The translations under genes were made by a program, and so were the position numbers. 64,000 nucleotides of DNA from Dipteris shenzhenensis (taxonomy: Eukaryota; Polypodiophyta; Polypodiopsida; Gleicheniales). Below, one piece after another: positions 11,822 to 22,703 of the stretch. The number at the start of each line of letters is the position of its first letter. Positions within the stretch are counted from its first letter, which is position 1. The notes beneath the pieces were generated by a model. The model worked only from the letters and a program-made list of their open reading frames with translations, had not been told where the DNA came from and ran no database searches. The stretch is taken from the NCBI GenBank assembly GCA_047967505.1, contig CM106539.1; one strand, written 5' to 3'.

Positions 11822-13225
11822 GATTCAAAAAATCTCCATGGTGAACCAAAACCACGGCCGTTCTTGTGCAAGACGCTCTGTGGATGATAATGCTACGAAG
11901 GCAGAATTATACCAAACATCCTTACCCCGTCGACCTGCTTCTTCTATTTCGTCGGTAGAGAATTCAAGTACAGTCAAAACAGAAGGAACTTGGGAAAGGT
12001 TTAGTGTTTCGAAAGGAGCATGGGTGCTCATGCAACCTAGCAAAAGAAAAAGACCCCAGACAAAAAACATTTTCTTGGCATCGTGGAAGGGAAGAGTACG
12101 AGATTTTAAAATCACCAAAGGGAAGATATCCGTGAAAGAAGTTTTGATTCAGCACGTGTACATGCATAAAGAACTTATCTTGCGAGACTATCCAAAAAAT
12201 CTTCCGCAACACAGGCCTAATTGTATATTTTTCTATTGTGGTTTTTTCCTTCATGAGGTGTATGGATTTTTAAGATGAAGCTTTCTCTCTTAACTTATTG
12301 ACATTCTTGTGTTGTTTTATTTCAGATTTATATCCTTCATCGTATGAGACATGGCAAAACATCGATTGTATTCTGGGATTTATAGATGTTCTGCATGGAT
12401 CGAATAGGAGAACAACAATACCAAGGTCGATGTGCAACAGAGCTAGCTCAATCGGGTATATTTTTTACTGATCATTTTTATCAGTTGCTGGACAAAGCTA
12501 ACACACATGGTGTGTTAATAAAACAAGACCTTCCGGCGTGGAATTCGGTGGATTGGCCTCACCCACATTCTAGTGTTACAGAGGCATATAGGGCGAAGCT
12601 TTTTACAGAAGTACAGAAAGCTCTGAGGCCCAATATTACCACTAGGATAGTAAAAATTTCTTTGTGCATGCCTCTCACAGTTTTTGTAGACTTGTTTAAT
12701 ACCTTTCCAGTAAAGGTTTCAAAAACAATGTTCACAGTTAAAGCAACAAATTCGGCATGCATGCCATAATTTTTGGATAAAGGTTGGGATAAGAAGACAT
12801 GTAGTTCAGTGTTTTGTGAGGTGGTCCAACCTTCTATGCAACTGAAGTACATGGTTGCATCACAAAATTTTATTTTCTCTTTTTATTACAAGCGCAGTCG
12901 AATGCTAGGCTCAAAGCTTGTCCCAATGGACCAAGATGAAGAGTCGTTTGGTGCACAAAATAAACTTATTGATATTGATGTTCTTGAGAATGGTGATGTG
13001 GTAGCCAATATCTCGTTAAGAGAATGTTGCTCCCTAGCTCAATTACGCAGTGACATTCTATTTGAGACTGAAGGTTCTATCTCAAACGACTTTTTATTTA
13101 TCTACAAGAACAGAAAGGTACACCATCTGATTTATCATAGTCTCTATAAGCATTGCTATTAGTTTAATTTACCACTCTAATTCATATTGCTTTTTTGCAG
13201 TTACTCAGAAGAAGAGAGAGCTCAG
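11822..13225 (+). CDS. Unknown multi-exon protein, left gene of the transposon
   Basis: I do not recognise this gene. Exon 1 (11822-12222; first ATG 11838) follows a good acceptor (TTGTTACAG) and encodes a basic protein with 'WERFSVSKGAWVLMQPSKRK' and 'LASWKGRVRDFKITKGK'. It joins in frame to an exon at 12326, which reads 'YPSSYETWQNIDCILGFIDV'. A further block at 12485-12650 (LLDKANTHGVLIKQDLPAWN) is in another frame, so a junction is wrong or there is a frameshift. A later block (about 12893-13117) reads 'IDIDVLENGDVVANISLREC', then 'SLAQLRSDI' and 'DFLFIYKNRK', and joins in frame to 13201-13225. Its alternating strand pattern is vaguely ubiquitin-like (beta-grasp), which is only a hunch. 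Its place inside the TIRs and its splice sites support a real element gene. Confidence 0.5.
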
Positions 13226-13362
13226 GTAAATGCAAAGACATAGAAAATTTTAAAATTGAGATCACACATACTCCATAAAGAAAGGTTTTGTATTCAATCA
13301 AGTAAGATTTTGTACAGAATTGTTTAGCTGAATCTGTAGAACATATTTCTAACATCCATTTT

Positions 13363-15463
13363 CTATTTATGTACAGTTTCATCCAAACGCTGCTCTACAT
13401 TTTCTGGAGGATCTTCTCTCTGCTGCTCCATCCTGTCCGTGCTCCATCCTGTCTCCTCCACTGCCCCAGAAGCCTCTCTTTGCTGCTTCTCCACCTTCTC
13501 CTCAACATTAGCAGCAGGTCTTTGCTCCTGTGTCTGCTCCTCCTCAGCACTTTGTGATTGCTCCTGTGGCTTCTGGTCCTCAACATTAGGTGCTTCATAT
13601 GTGGGATCAAGGTGTATGACACCTTCTTGTACTTTAGAGCTTTCACCCAGCTCCACAGTAGCTGCTCCAATAGGTTTGGGGGAGGCATAGCTCAAAAACC
13701 TCCAAATTGTATGAGCTCTAAAATTATGTACATAGTTGGGGCTGAAGCTATCCTCTTTCATCTGCAATGGCAGAGGATAATTTAGAACACTTTGTATCAT
13801 CATGAATTATCTTCAAGCTAAATGAAAAGTATTTTTCCTTACCAGATCTGGCTGTTCCTTTTCAAAGTAGCTTGAAAGTATATATTTTGCATTGATCAGC
13901 ACCCTCCATCCACAACTACTTGAATCATTTTGTTGTGGTGTCTGTACAGTTAGAAAAAAATGTTAGAAACTGTGAGCATCAGCACAAAACAAAATTATTC
14001 AATAAGTTCAAAGACATAGCATTTAATAGACTTTTTACCTCTAGACTTAATGGCTCTATTGAATCCAACAGAGAGACATTTGAAGGACAATGATCCAATG
14101 CATCTAATAGCCTTCTAATACAACTGCAATATGTATAATTTAGTTAGTATGGTATCAAAATAATGAAGTTTTGAGTTCAAAAAGCACACACAGTACTTAC
14201 AATTTCAGCTCTCTGTGTGTGTTTTTTAGAGAGTTGAATAGAAAGCATTGCTTCTGCTGGATGTCAATAGACACAAAACTCCAGTGGTCACTGCATAAGG
14301 AAAAAAGCATAAGAAAATGAAAGGCTACAAGAGTTCCCAATATTAAAGAAGAATCTTAAAAGAAGTAGTCACCCACATACCTGCTATGATATGGAAGTAG
14401 CAAAATGTCAATTACTTCAAAATTGCAGTGTTTGAACCAGCTGGAAATACTCATGGGAGTCTCCTTTGCATCTCTTAATCTAGAAGAAATGGCTGGATCA
14501 ACAATATGGACTGTATGTTGTACAGAGGGATGAAGCCAGCTTCTCATCATGCTGCATAGGATCAGAACATAATTAGGGTAGGTTATAAAAGAGTTACAAG
14601 GAGGATTGATTTGCAAAAAATGTAAAATTTAAAGACACTTACTAGAGCATTGCAAGAATGATAGTATCTGAGCAATACTCATTCTTGTTAGCCAATGCTG
14701 CTAAGCATTGTTTTGTCAAATCAAAATCATTGACTGAAACTTCATCTTCAATATGTACAACTACATCAGGGCCCAGCTCCTTCAACCTTCTATGTATGTG
14801 TAGCTCCTTCTTTCCAGTCTCCACATCTATAACAGATTTTGTTTCTTTTATTTACTGCTTCAATGAGTCCTCATAAGCAGCCTTCCCTCTGGTGTTCTTT
14901 GAGTGTGTTACCTCAACAACCTTTACCTCATCAACCTTGACCTTCCTTGTAGGTGGAATTAGCAATATATCTCTCATTTTGATGTCCTGCCATTCCACAG
15001 GATGAACCAGCTTGTCATATCTCCATCTCACTCTGGACAAAGTGTTGAAATCTTTGGCCATCAAAGTCACCCTGTGAGCATGGGCTGCTACAAGCATTGC
15101 ATCCTCAAAATATTTCTCCAGGTAATCCTCTGCCATTTCCTGCAAGGAAAGAATGGCAGTTCTATTCCACCTGAACCCAAGGTTCCAACTGTCACAAATT
15201 TCTCTCACCAGTCTTTGAAAGGGTGCTTTGGGTATTGCAAAACCTATGGCTTTCTGTTGCCTCCTTATTTCCCTAAGCACACCTGCACCCTTATTCAATC
15301 TTTTGGCCTTTTGCTTGAGCAAGCTCATTGGCTTACCCTTCCTGCCATGTGAAGCTCTTCCCTTTGGAGGCACACTAAACTTCTTGGAACCTGTCCCAGC
15401 TGTTGTTGCTGCAAGACTTGGTCCTTTGCCAACTTGCCTTGCAGTTGATTTGGTTCTTGCCAT
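13363..15463 (-). CDS. Histone H3-like domain joined to an Ulp1/C48 SUMO-protease-like domain, one in-frame stop
   Basis: Six exons fit exactly: 15463-14643, 14551-14381, 14290-14201, 14123-14039, 13941-13843 and 13761-13363. All have GT-AG borders and total 555 codons. Residues 1-9 are MARTKSTAR (histone H3 tail start, Lys4 kept, Lys9 replaced by Gln). A basic linker follows, then a histone fold at about residues 60-148 with 'VLREIRRQQKA', 'PFQRLVREI', 'LQEMAEDYLEKYFEDA' and 'AHAHRVTLMAKD'. Exons 1-5 then give an Ulp1-like protease: 'NEYCSDTIILAM', SDHWSFVSID (catalytic His, 14284-14286), 'CFLFNSL' (Asn at the usual Asp position), 'TPQQNDSSSCGWRVL' (oxyanion Gln and catalytic Cys, 13912-13914). 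The last exon is acidic and Gln/Glu-rich. A TAA at 14852-14854 lies in frame between the two domains. It may be a nonsense mutation (CAA to TAA), or mark two separate proteins. Ulp1-family enzymes cleave SUMO; the H3-like part may target chromatin (inference). Confidence 0.8.
14852..14854 (-). other. In-frame TAA between the H3-like and Ulp1-like domains
   Basis: Reading continues in the same frame on both sides (…YEDSLKQ, stop, IKETKSVIDVETGKK…). I found no donor/acceptor pair that would remove the stop and keep the frame; the acceptor-like TCTGTTATAG just downstream would shift it. Confidence 0.8.
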
Positions 15464-15568
15464 CACTCTGAAAAACTGCATACAAAGGATTGGAAAGAGA
15501 TCACAGACATGAAGAACATGTTCTAACAAAGAAAAGGCAATCACAGGGGTGGAAGAAGCCAAATAGAG

Positions 15569-16243
15569 AAATTTGCAATAAAATGCGATATGAGCAGTTT
15601 GGAATTTCAAACAGGTCCACATCGCATTTTGCTGCAAATTTTTTAAATGAAATGCTGGTGCACTCCTACAGTGATTTCTATGTTTCTCCAACCAAATACA
15701 GTATGAATGGAGGTCATGCAAGAAGATCACATGCAAATATCACACTTGAAGATCTGCATTCCTTCAGTGATTTCTCTGTCTTGGTTTGAGCCTATGCATT
15801 TCCATACAGGATGTAATTTTTCTATTTTAGGCAAGAAGATTGCAGAGACTAAGGGGAGTCACAAAACCAGACATGTTCTCACAAAGAAAAGGCAATCACA
15901 GAGATGGAAGAAGCCAAATTGAGAAATTTGCAATAAAATGCGATATGAGCAGTTTGGAATTTCAAACAGGTCCACATCGCATTTTGCTGCAAATTTCTGA
16001 AATGACATGCTGGTGAACTTCTACAGTGATTTCTTTGTCTCTCCAGCCAAATACAGTATGAATGGAGTTTATGCAAGAAGATTACAGCTATGGAAGTCAA
16101 AAAACCAGAACATGTTCTCACAAAGAGAAGGCAATCACAGGGGTGGAAGAAGCCAAATAGAGAAATTTGCAATAAAATGCGATATGAGCAGTTTGGAATT
16201 TCAAACAGGTCCACATCGCATTTTGCTGCAAATTTTTTAAATG
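15569..16243. repeat. Nested palindrome cluster 1 (three copies) upstream of the H3-Ulp1 gene
   Basis: Each copy has 21-nt arms: AAATTTGCAATAAAATGCGAT at left, and its near reverse complement starting ATCGCATTTTGCTGC at right (19 of 21 pairing). Arms lie at 15569-15589/15621-15641, 15924-15944/15976-15996 and 16163-16183/16215-16235. The 31-nt loop itself contains GTTTG..CAAAC, so each copy can fold as a two-tier hairpin. Surrounding sequence (GGTGGAAGAAGCCAAAT..., TACAGTGATTTC..., CCAAATACAGTATGAATGG) is also repeated, so the cluster grew by tandem duplication of units of about 240-355 bp. Confidence 0.9.
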
Positions 16244-16664
16244 ACATGCTGGTGCACTCCTACAGTGATTTCTTTGTTTCTCCAACCAAATACAGTATGA
16301 ATGGAGGTTATGCAAGAAGATCACATGCAAATATCACACTTGAAGATCTGCTTTCCTACAGTGATTTCTCTGTCTTGATTTGAGTCTATGCATTTCCATA
16401 CAGTATGTATTTTTTCTATTTTAGGCAAAAAGATTGCAGAGACTAAGGGGAGAACCCATTCTTACTGACCTGGAATCTATCTGTGGATGTGCTGTGCTGC
16501 TGAGGAGTAATCTGTGCTGAGGATGATTCTGTGCTGCTGGGGACAAGATGCTGATGCTGCAGAGTATGGAGGTAGGGAGGCAAGAGAGCAGAGACTGGAG
16601 GGCAAGAGTTCTAAAACAGGATACCACAAAGAAGTGCAAATAGAATTAAAGAATCACTAAATCC

Positions 16665-16741
16665 CACACGTGTGGAATCTAGTCGTTTTTCACACGTGTG
16701 GATGGGACCCAGATCTCTTGGAGTTTGAAATCTGGCACGTG
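16665..16741. promoter_or_regulatory. Three CACGTG (G-box) sites in the divergent spacer
   Basis: CACACGTGTG occurs at 16665-16674 and 16691-16700, and CACGTG again at 16736-16741. G-boxes are bound by plant bHLH and bZIP factors. Three within 80 bp, between two divergent transposon genes, suggest a shared promoter element. Function is inferred from the motif only. Confidence 0.55.
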
Positions 16742-17183
16742 TGAAAGTACACTTTATTCCTTGGAACTTGTGCCATTCATGATTTCATCATCAATACCAC
16801 AACCACTTTTCCCTCCCCTGGATTCCAATCTCTCATCCCTGCCACGACTCTCTCCTGATCCTTTCTCTCTGATCCTTTCCTACCCAGCACACTCCATCTA
16901 GACTGCAACCTGCCTGAAGACAGTACTGCCAGATCTCCAGGTTACCTAGAGTGCAAAGTTCAAGCTAGAGAAAGAGCAGGAGATTTACCAGTGCAACTCA
17001 ATCAGCATGGAAAAGGAAAAAAAAGGTCAGAGTTCTAGTTTGGTTTCAATGTTTTTCAACATTTATTTCTTCCATCCATTGGATTTCTGATGTCCCAATG
17101 TCTTCACTCAGCTCCATCCTTCTTCCACAATGTGGTAAATCACCCAGAAATTAGATTGTAGGTTGATATGAATAGAAACAAGA

Positions 17184-17665
17184 AATTTGCAACAAAATGC
17201 GAGGAGAGTGGTTTAGAATTCTCTAAACAGCCCATATCGCATTTTGCTGCAAATTCCTGTTGTGGACTCCTTGCTCATGAAAAGTTTCACTCATTCCATT
17301 TTTTCTCTTGCATATGAGATCATAGTGTCCAGGAATCACTGAAATGAACCAAGTGCTTGATTTGACATGCACATGAACAGAACTTGAGAATTTGCAACAA
17401 AATGCAAGGAGAGTGGTTTATAGTTCTCTAAATAGCCCATATCGCATTTTGCTGCAAATTCCTGTTGTTGACAAATTCCTCATGAATAGTTTCACTCATT
17501 CCATTATTTCTCTTGCATATGAGATCATAGTGTCCAGGAATCACTGAGATGAACCAAGTTCTTGATTTGACATGCACATGAATAGAATTTGAGAATTTGC
17601 AACAAAATGCAAGGAGAGTGGTTTACAATTCTCTAAACAGCCCATATCGCATTTTGCTGCAAATT
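17184..17665. repeat. Nested palindrome cluster 2 (three copies) upstream of the acidic-protein gene
   Basis: Variant copies of the cluster-1 hairpin. Arms are AATTTGCAACAAAATGCGA-like at 17184-17202, 17389-17407 and 17594-17612. They pair with TCGCATTTTGCTGCAAATT at 17237-17255, 17442-17460 and 17647-17665. The loop of the first copy contains GTTTAGAATTCTCTAAAC, a second perfect 7-bp stem. Copies are spaced exactly 205 bp, so this is a tandem array of 205-bp units (flanks 'tgagatcatagtgtccagg' also repeat). Confidence 0.9.
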
Positions 17666-17766
17666 CCTGTGTATTATTTGTTTCTCACTTCTACCTCATT
17701 AATTTGCTATCTTTAGCCCTGTGGAAATCTTCCTTGATGATGAGAAATGTTTTTGTTTTGGAACAG

Positions 17767-19651
17767 CTGGCTCCCAGGCCCTGGCTCCCAGGCCCCACCT
17801 TTCAAGAGGAAGCTGGACTTTTCTGCTGCTATAATTAGACCACAGCAATCACCAGGTGAGTGATGAGATGTCATGAAGGAATTATCTGGTGATATACAAT
17901 GCATTCACTGATTGCATATGTCAGCATATAGAATTCATAGTATATAAGTTTTTGAACAGGCAAAAAGAAGAGGCTGGAGCAGAGTGCTGATTCTTCCATC
18001 AAAAAACAAATGGAACCAGAAGAGGACAGTTCTCCAAATTTGCTCCTATTTGAGTTTCTTCACAAATGCAAGGCTCAGAGTAACTTCCATTTATACCACA
18101 GTATTTTCAACATGGAGTTCTCAATGAGCTCTGTACTGGAGCAACACAAAGATTTTCTTTCAGACTATTGGGATGCCTTCAAAGAACTGACAGAGGCAGG
18201 AAGAATTGTGGGAGGTGAAAAGGTTTTTATGCACCTTAATCATATTGTCTCCAATGACAGGCTGAGGTACCATGTGAGCAGAAGATTTGACAGCCTGCCT
18301 GATCACTATAAATTCAACTGTACTTTGCACACCAGAAAGTGCAGAGTGCTAGAGGAGAGCATGGCATTTCTTATGTACATTGTCTTCAGTCAGGAGTCTT
18401 TGGATGAACAAGGGCAGGAAACAGAAGAAGAAGACACATCTGAAGCTTCTGAAAAGGAGGATGTTTCTTTGGGCTCTGAAATGGCAGAGCAAGAAGAAGA
18501 TATCAACCTTCAGGATGAGGGGCTGCAAGTGGCTGCTCTTGACCTTGTTCAACTGAGGAAAAAAACTATGAGGGGAGCAGAGCCAATTGAAGATTTTGAT
18601 GTTCAGAGCAGCAACTATGCAGTGCCCATGCTTCCAGGTGTGTTGATTGGTGGAAAGGATTATGTTTTCCTCCATGATATAGAGTGTATGTTTGATTTGA
18701 GGGAGGACTATGCCATTTCCCTTATTGCCCAGGCTTCAAGGCTTGACAAGGAGGTTGGCATAGAGGATGACCACCATTCATTTCTGGCTTTGGAAACAAT
18801 GTTTGATCCTGTAGAGGCCCTTTCATTTTGTTTCAAAGAGGCTGAAAAGTTCCAAGAGCCAGATGAAGCTGCCTTCCAGCTCACACAGGAAGCTATGAAT
18901 CTCTCAGCTCTATACACAGAAAAGACTAGAGAAGAGGCTGTACAAGAAGGGAGAGGGATAAATCTTTGGAAAGATGAACTGCTTGTTGCTGATGAAAATG
19001 AGAAGGTACTTCAAATCATATACTTTGACTTCTGCTTAACTTTAGTTTTGTAGGTTGTGTATTGTCTCACTCCAATCCTTTGATATGTTGCAGCTACAAA
19101 TTGAGGATGACACATTCCTCCAGAGATCAAGTGGAAGTAGGCAGGTTGGGTTTCGCAAAATGTCAGGCCTAGCTCATTATATTCATGATCTAGGCAGTGC
19201 CAAGATCTTGATTTACCATAGGCAGTTGAGCAACAATGGAGAAGCCATTGTTTACTTCCTAAAATGTTTGTCCAGGGCTTTAGGTGGACATGCTCTTTCA
19301 TGGCAAAAGGAAAAGATCATTTTGATAGAGAGGTTGTCTGCCATAGATATATTTGGAGATTATGTGAATAAGCAGGCCTCTAGGGCCGCTTACTTTTTGT
19401 CTTACACTTCTTATGCATTAGCATGTGGTGTTAAGGACCCCAAATATCTGGAGGGCTATGGAAAACACCAGCTCGTAAGGTTTCGAGAGCCACCCATGAT
19501 TGCATCAGGCCACACAGTCCAAGAAGAGGAACAGGTGGAGAGAGCTGAAGAAAAGGATAAAGAGACAGTCGACATCAAGCCAATAAAGAAGAAAAAGACT
19601 CCAATCAAGATCAAAAAGAGAGTTCCGATGAACAGGCCCTGGGAGAAATAG
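17767..19651 (+). CDS. Unknown transposon protein with acidic tract and lysine-rich tail
   Basis: I do not recognise the family. Exons: 17767-17855, 17960-19005 and 19094-19651, joined in frame. An upstream first exon is likely, because the first exon shown has no in-frame ATG; if translation starts at the ATG at 18010 the product is 517 residues. The 17767 and 17960 exons add basic patches (PPFKRKLDF, PGKKKRLEQ) that look like nuclear signals. Counting from 18010, residues about 129-170 are strongly acidic (ETEEEDTSEASEKEDV). The C-terminal part contains 'GSAKILIYHRQLSNNGEAIV' and 'ASRAAYFLSYTSYALACGVK', and the tail is lysine-rich (KPIKKKKTPIKIKKR). It diverges from the H3-Ulp1 gene across the palindrome-rich spacer. 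An acidic nuclear partner of an H3-like protein could be a histone chaperone; that is inference from composition only. A TATA-like TATATAAG lies near 17940, within the intron. Confidence 0.65.
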
Positions 19652-19965
19652 GATTTAGTCATCGAATATAGCACAAACATTATATTAAATTTTGTATAAA
19701 GTCTTTGATATCTGGTATGATCTTGTATAAATGATTAATAAGTTGATGATGAAATGATTTGTACATTTACATAGAGTGGTGTCGTTAAATATTAAATGAA
19801 CAATATATTGAAATTGTAAACAAATTGTATTAAGTTCAGATCATATGTTTCACATTGAAATTTTTTTCATGCATAACACCAAGAGTCACTTGTTCCACTA
19901 AAAAAATTTCTATTGAATGAGTTTGAAAACATGTGGACATAACACCAATAAGTTACAAATGAGTC

Positions 19966-22703
19966 CTATTCATGTTTACTTGTCCATTTATGGTTTCTAA
20001 ATATCTTCGATTCCCTCCACTGTCTATGTCTCTCTGCTGCAATTGAATTGTCTAGAGCTTGTCTTCGTCTTTGCTTTTGGGCTAGAAGAAAAGCAAGCTT
20101 GATTTTGGAGCTAGCAACTTTTCTTTTAGCATGCAGCCTTTGTAGTATGCCTCGGTAAAACCATTGGAAGACTTCCTTCAGACTATTCGCCTTCTGACTC
20201 CCTCCATAGTGTTGTGTGTGTCTAAAAAATGCATTACGTGCCATGTAGTGAGACTTCTCCATGCCTTGGGTAGACCAAATAGCTGGGCATCCATACTTTT
20301 TGACAAAATAGGGAAGGTGGTTGTATATGATATGCTGTAAGACATAAGAATGCATAGTAAGTAATTAAAAAAAAGAAGATCACACTTAAGTAAAAGAAAA
20401 AGACATAACCTTACCATGTAGTGAGTTATATTGCAGGTTGTCCACGCGTCTTTCATTGACTTTCCAAAATGTTTAATTGCCTCCTCAAAGTTCTTGTAAT
20501 CACTCTTTGTCCATGTTACTTTGTCACAGAACATGAAGAGTTGATCAAGAGACCTCCACACCTCTGCCTTCCTATTTCGTGCTTCCCCATCTGCCTCATG
20601 ATCTTTCACAGCATTATGGACTTGCTTCCACAATCCATAATTAATCTTTGAAACTGCTCTACCTTGCCTTACTTGCTTACTGTGTTTGGGTCGAGACAAG
20701 AATCTTCTTGCCTTAACACCACCAATAGAGGGCTTGATTGGTACCTCCTTGCCATTGGTAGACTTTTTAAAATCCTTTGTGATTTGAACATCTCCTCCAT
20801 GCAGACCTATATCGGATAACACTTTTTCCAATGCTTGAAGAGCATCCTTTCTATTTTTTTCGGGACGGAGTTTCCAAGCAAATCCAATATATAAAAATAC
20901 CAATTTCTCAATAATTTGACATAGACCATGCAATGTGCAGATGTGAACATTACATAGTGGAATGTCCAGAATGGCCTTGAAGTCAGGGTCAACTTTATCT
21001 CTATTAGGTGCTCTCTTCCACCATTTTGAATCCATTACTTGAGCTGATTCTTTGCAGTAAAGACAAGGAGACTTTGAGTTGCCTCCTTTACTAATGTTAT
21101 ACATGCACTTAAGTGTTTTAAGATCCCCGGCCATGTGCCACTCTACTTGAAAATCACCTTTTCCTGCAACATGGAGATTCTCGCCTTGCACTTGTCTTTT
21201 GATTATTGTTGGTATTTCCGTGTGATGAAACACCCAATCTAGTGTTTCATGGTCTTCGGTCTTCACCTGTGAGATTATAGAAAACAAAAGTATTACTATA
21301 TCAGATTTGAAAACAATGACAAAATCAAGTATAAAACAACCCATGATCATACCTGGAACGAGCCTAACCACCATATGTGTTTCTCTGACTGCACACTAAA
21401 ATACTTCGAACTCGCTTCAGTCAATGATGTATCAATCGCTCCATTCATCAATGTAATAGTAACTCTTTCCATTTTCTTTTCCTTTACAACCTCACACTCA
21501 TCCAGTTTGATAACAAATTTCAAAATGCCTTTGCACTCCTCAAATGTTATTCCATAAAACTCGACCATTCTTTTTTGAAGTTGTTGCAGATCTAAAAATA
21601 TATTGTTCCAAGGATCATACACAGTGGTTCCTTTAACACCATGAAATATTTCTTTAATATGGATATATTGCCCAATAAATTCATCTATACTTTCATTCAA
21701 ATGACCTCTTATCCTCCACACGGTTGCTGGATTTGGCAGTAAAACTCGTTTAATCCTTTGATCTTTCAAAGTTGAGGATATCGCATGGAAAATCGAACTA
21801 TATCCCTTCCTGCTAACTCCACTAACATCAAGAGCCTCTTGGATTATAGTGCCATCAACTTGATTATTGGATACAAAGTCCTCTACAACATTGCGTTTGA
21901 CTGTTTTGTATTTTTTTTCCTCAATCAAACCTTTTGCTACACCCTAAGAAAGCAATCCTTTCATTTGTTTAACAGGAAGAAGGTTCGGGTCCATATTTTC
22001 TTTTGCAGGCTCCAATAATTTCCTGTAATAACAACACAATATGACTATATTATTCAGCACCTCCATTCTTATTTTGCGACAATCAACGAGAAATAGATAT
22101 AGTCTGGAAGAGAGCCTTTTTGAGTATACAAAATGATAAATTTCAATCTAACCTTGCTTCCTGAATTCGTCGCTTGCATCCACCAGTCCCAGCCTTCAAA
22201 TTTGCAATGTTTTTAATCTTCCTGCTACGTTGTCTGTCTCCAAGCACGGTTCTCTTCTTTCTTGCTCTTGTCAATTCTTTTTTACTCTTTAAATGCTCCT
22301 CGATTTCATTCTGCAACTGCTGCTCCAATTTTGCACGAATGGCTATCTCCTCCATCTTGGCCCCCTTTTCTTGTAGGTACATCATTTTATACGTTTCCGC
22401 AAATGCAGACTGCGCTGAAATATAACCAAGAAGTCCATTTTGTCCATCGCCGGCAAACCTCAGTAATGTGGTGGGATTGACAAATGGAGGTGTAGAGTTT
22501 TTTACTTGACATTTTGGATATATGCTTCCATCGCACCATAAGTCAATATGTTGAAGCCCTTCTCTTCTCATATTTTCCCGCTATTGAGCATTCAGCACCG
22601 TATCCTTTCGTCTTTTTTGTGCTGGAGCATATTGTTCTTCCAAGTCGATGTGAAGATGGTGTAATCGCTTCTTCTCATATAGTGACTCACTAGTATCGGC
22701 CAT
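19966..22703 (-). CDS. Transposase-like protein, DDE-type candidate, unassigned superfamily, two in-frame TAG
   Basis: Four exons fit exactly: 22703-22153, 22022-21353, 21266-20415 and 20334-19966. They total 814 codons including the final stop. The start is the ATG at 22703 (MADTSESLYEKKRLHH). Exon 1 has a coiled-coil-like stretch (KLEQQLQNEIEEHLKSKKEL) and basic residues. Exon 2 contains 'FVIKLDECEVV', a candidate first catalytic Asp. Exon 3 contains 'GKGDFQVEWHMAGDLKTL' followed by 'SPCLYC', a candidate second Asp next to a CxxC knuckle. Exon 4 contains 'STQGMEKSHYMARNAFFRH', a candidate catalytic Glu followed by a His-rich segment, then a basic tail. The order D-D-CxxC-E resembles cut-and-paste transposases, but I cannot assign a superfamily. 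Two in-frame TAG codons (22581-22583 and 21944-21946) sit where CAG (Gln) is plausible, so this copy is probably inactive. Confidence 0.7.

Noticed and set aside
13439-13690. Plus-strand Ser/Cys-rich frame
   Set aside because: Antisense shadow of the acidic last exon of the H3-Ulp1 gene.
13363-15463. Interpretation of the H3-like domain as an ordinary host CENH3 gene
   Set aside because: It is continuous in frame with a protease, lies inside TIRs, and has strong divergence in the tail after residue 9.
15464-15736. N-terminal extension of the H3-like frame beyond the MARTKS start
   Set aside because: It runs through the palindrome repeat array; MARTKS is the expected H3 start.
15569-17665. 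CRISPR-like or centromeric satellite array
   Set aside because: Only six copies, nested palindromes in plant DNA, and spacers themselves repeated; not a CRISPR.
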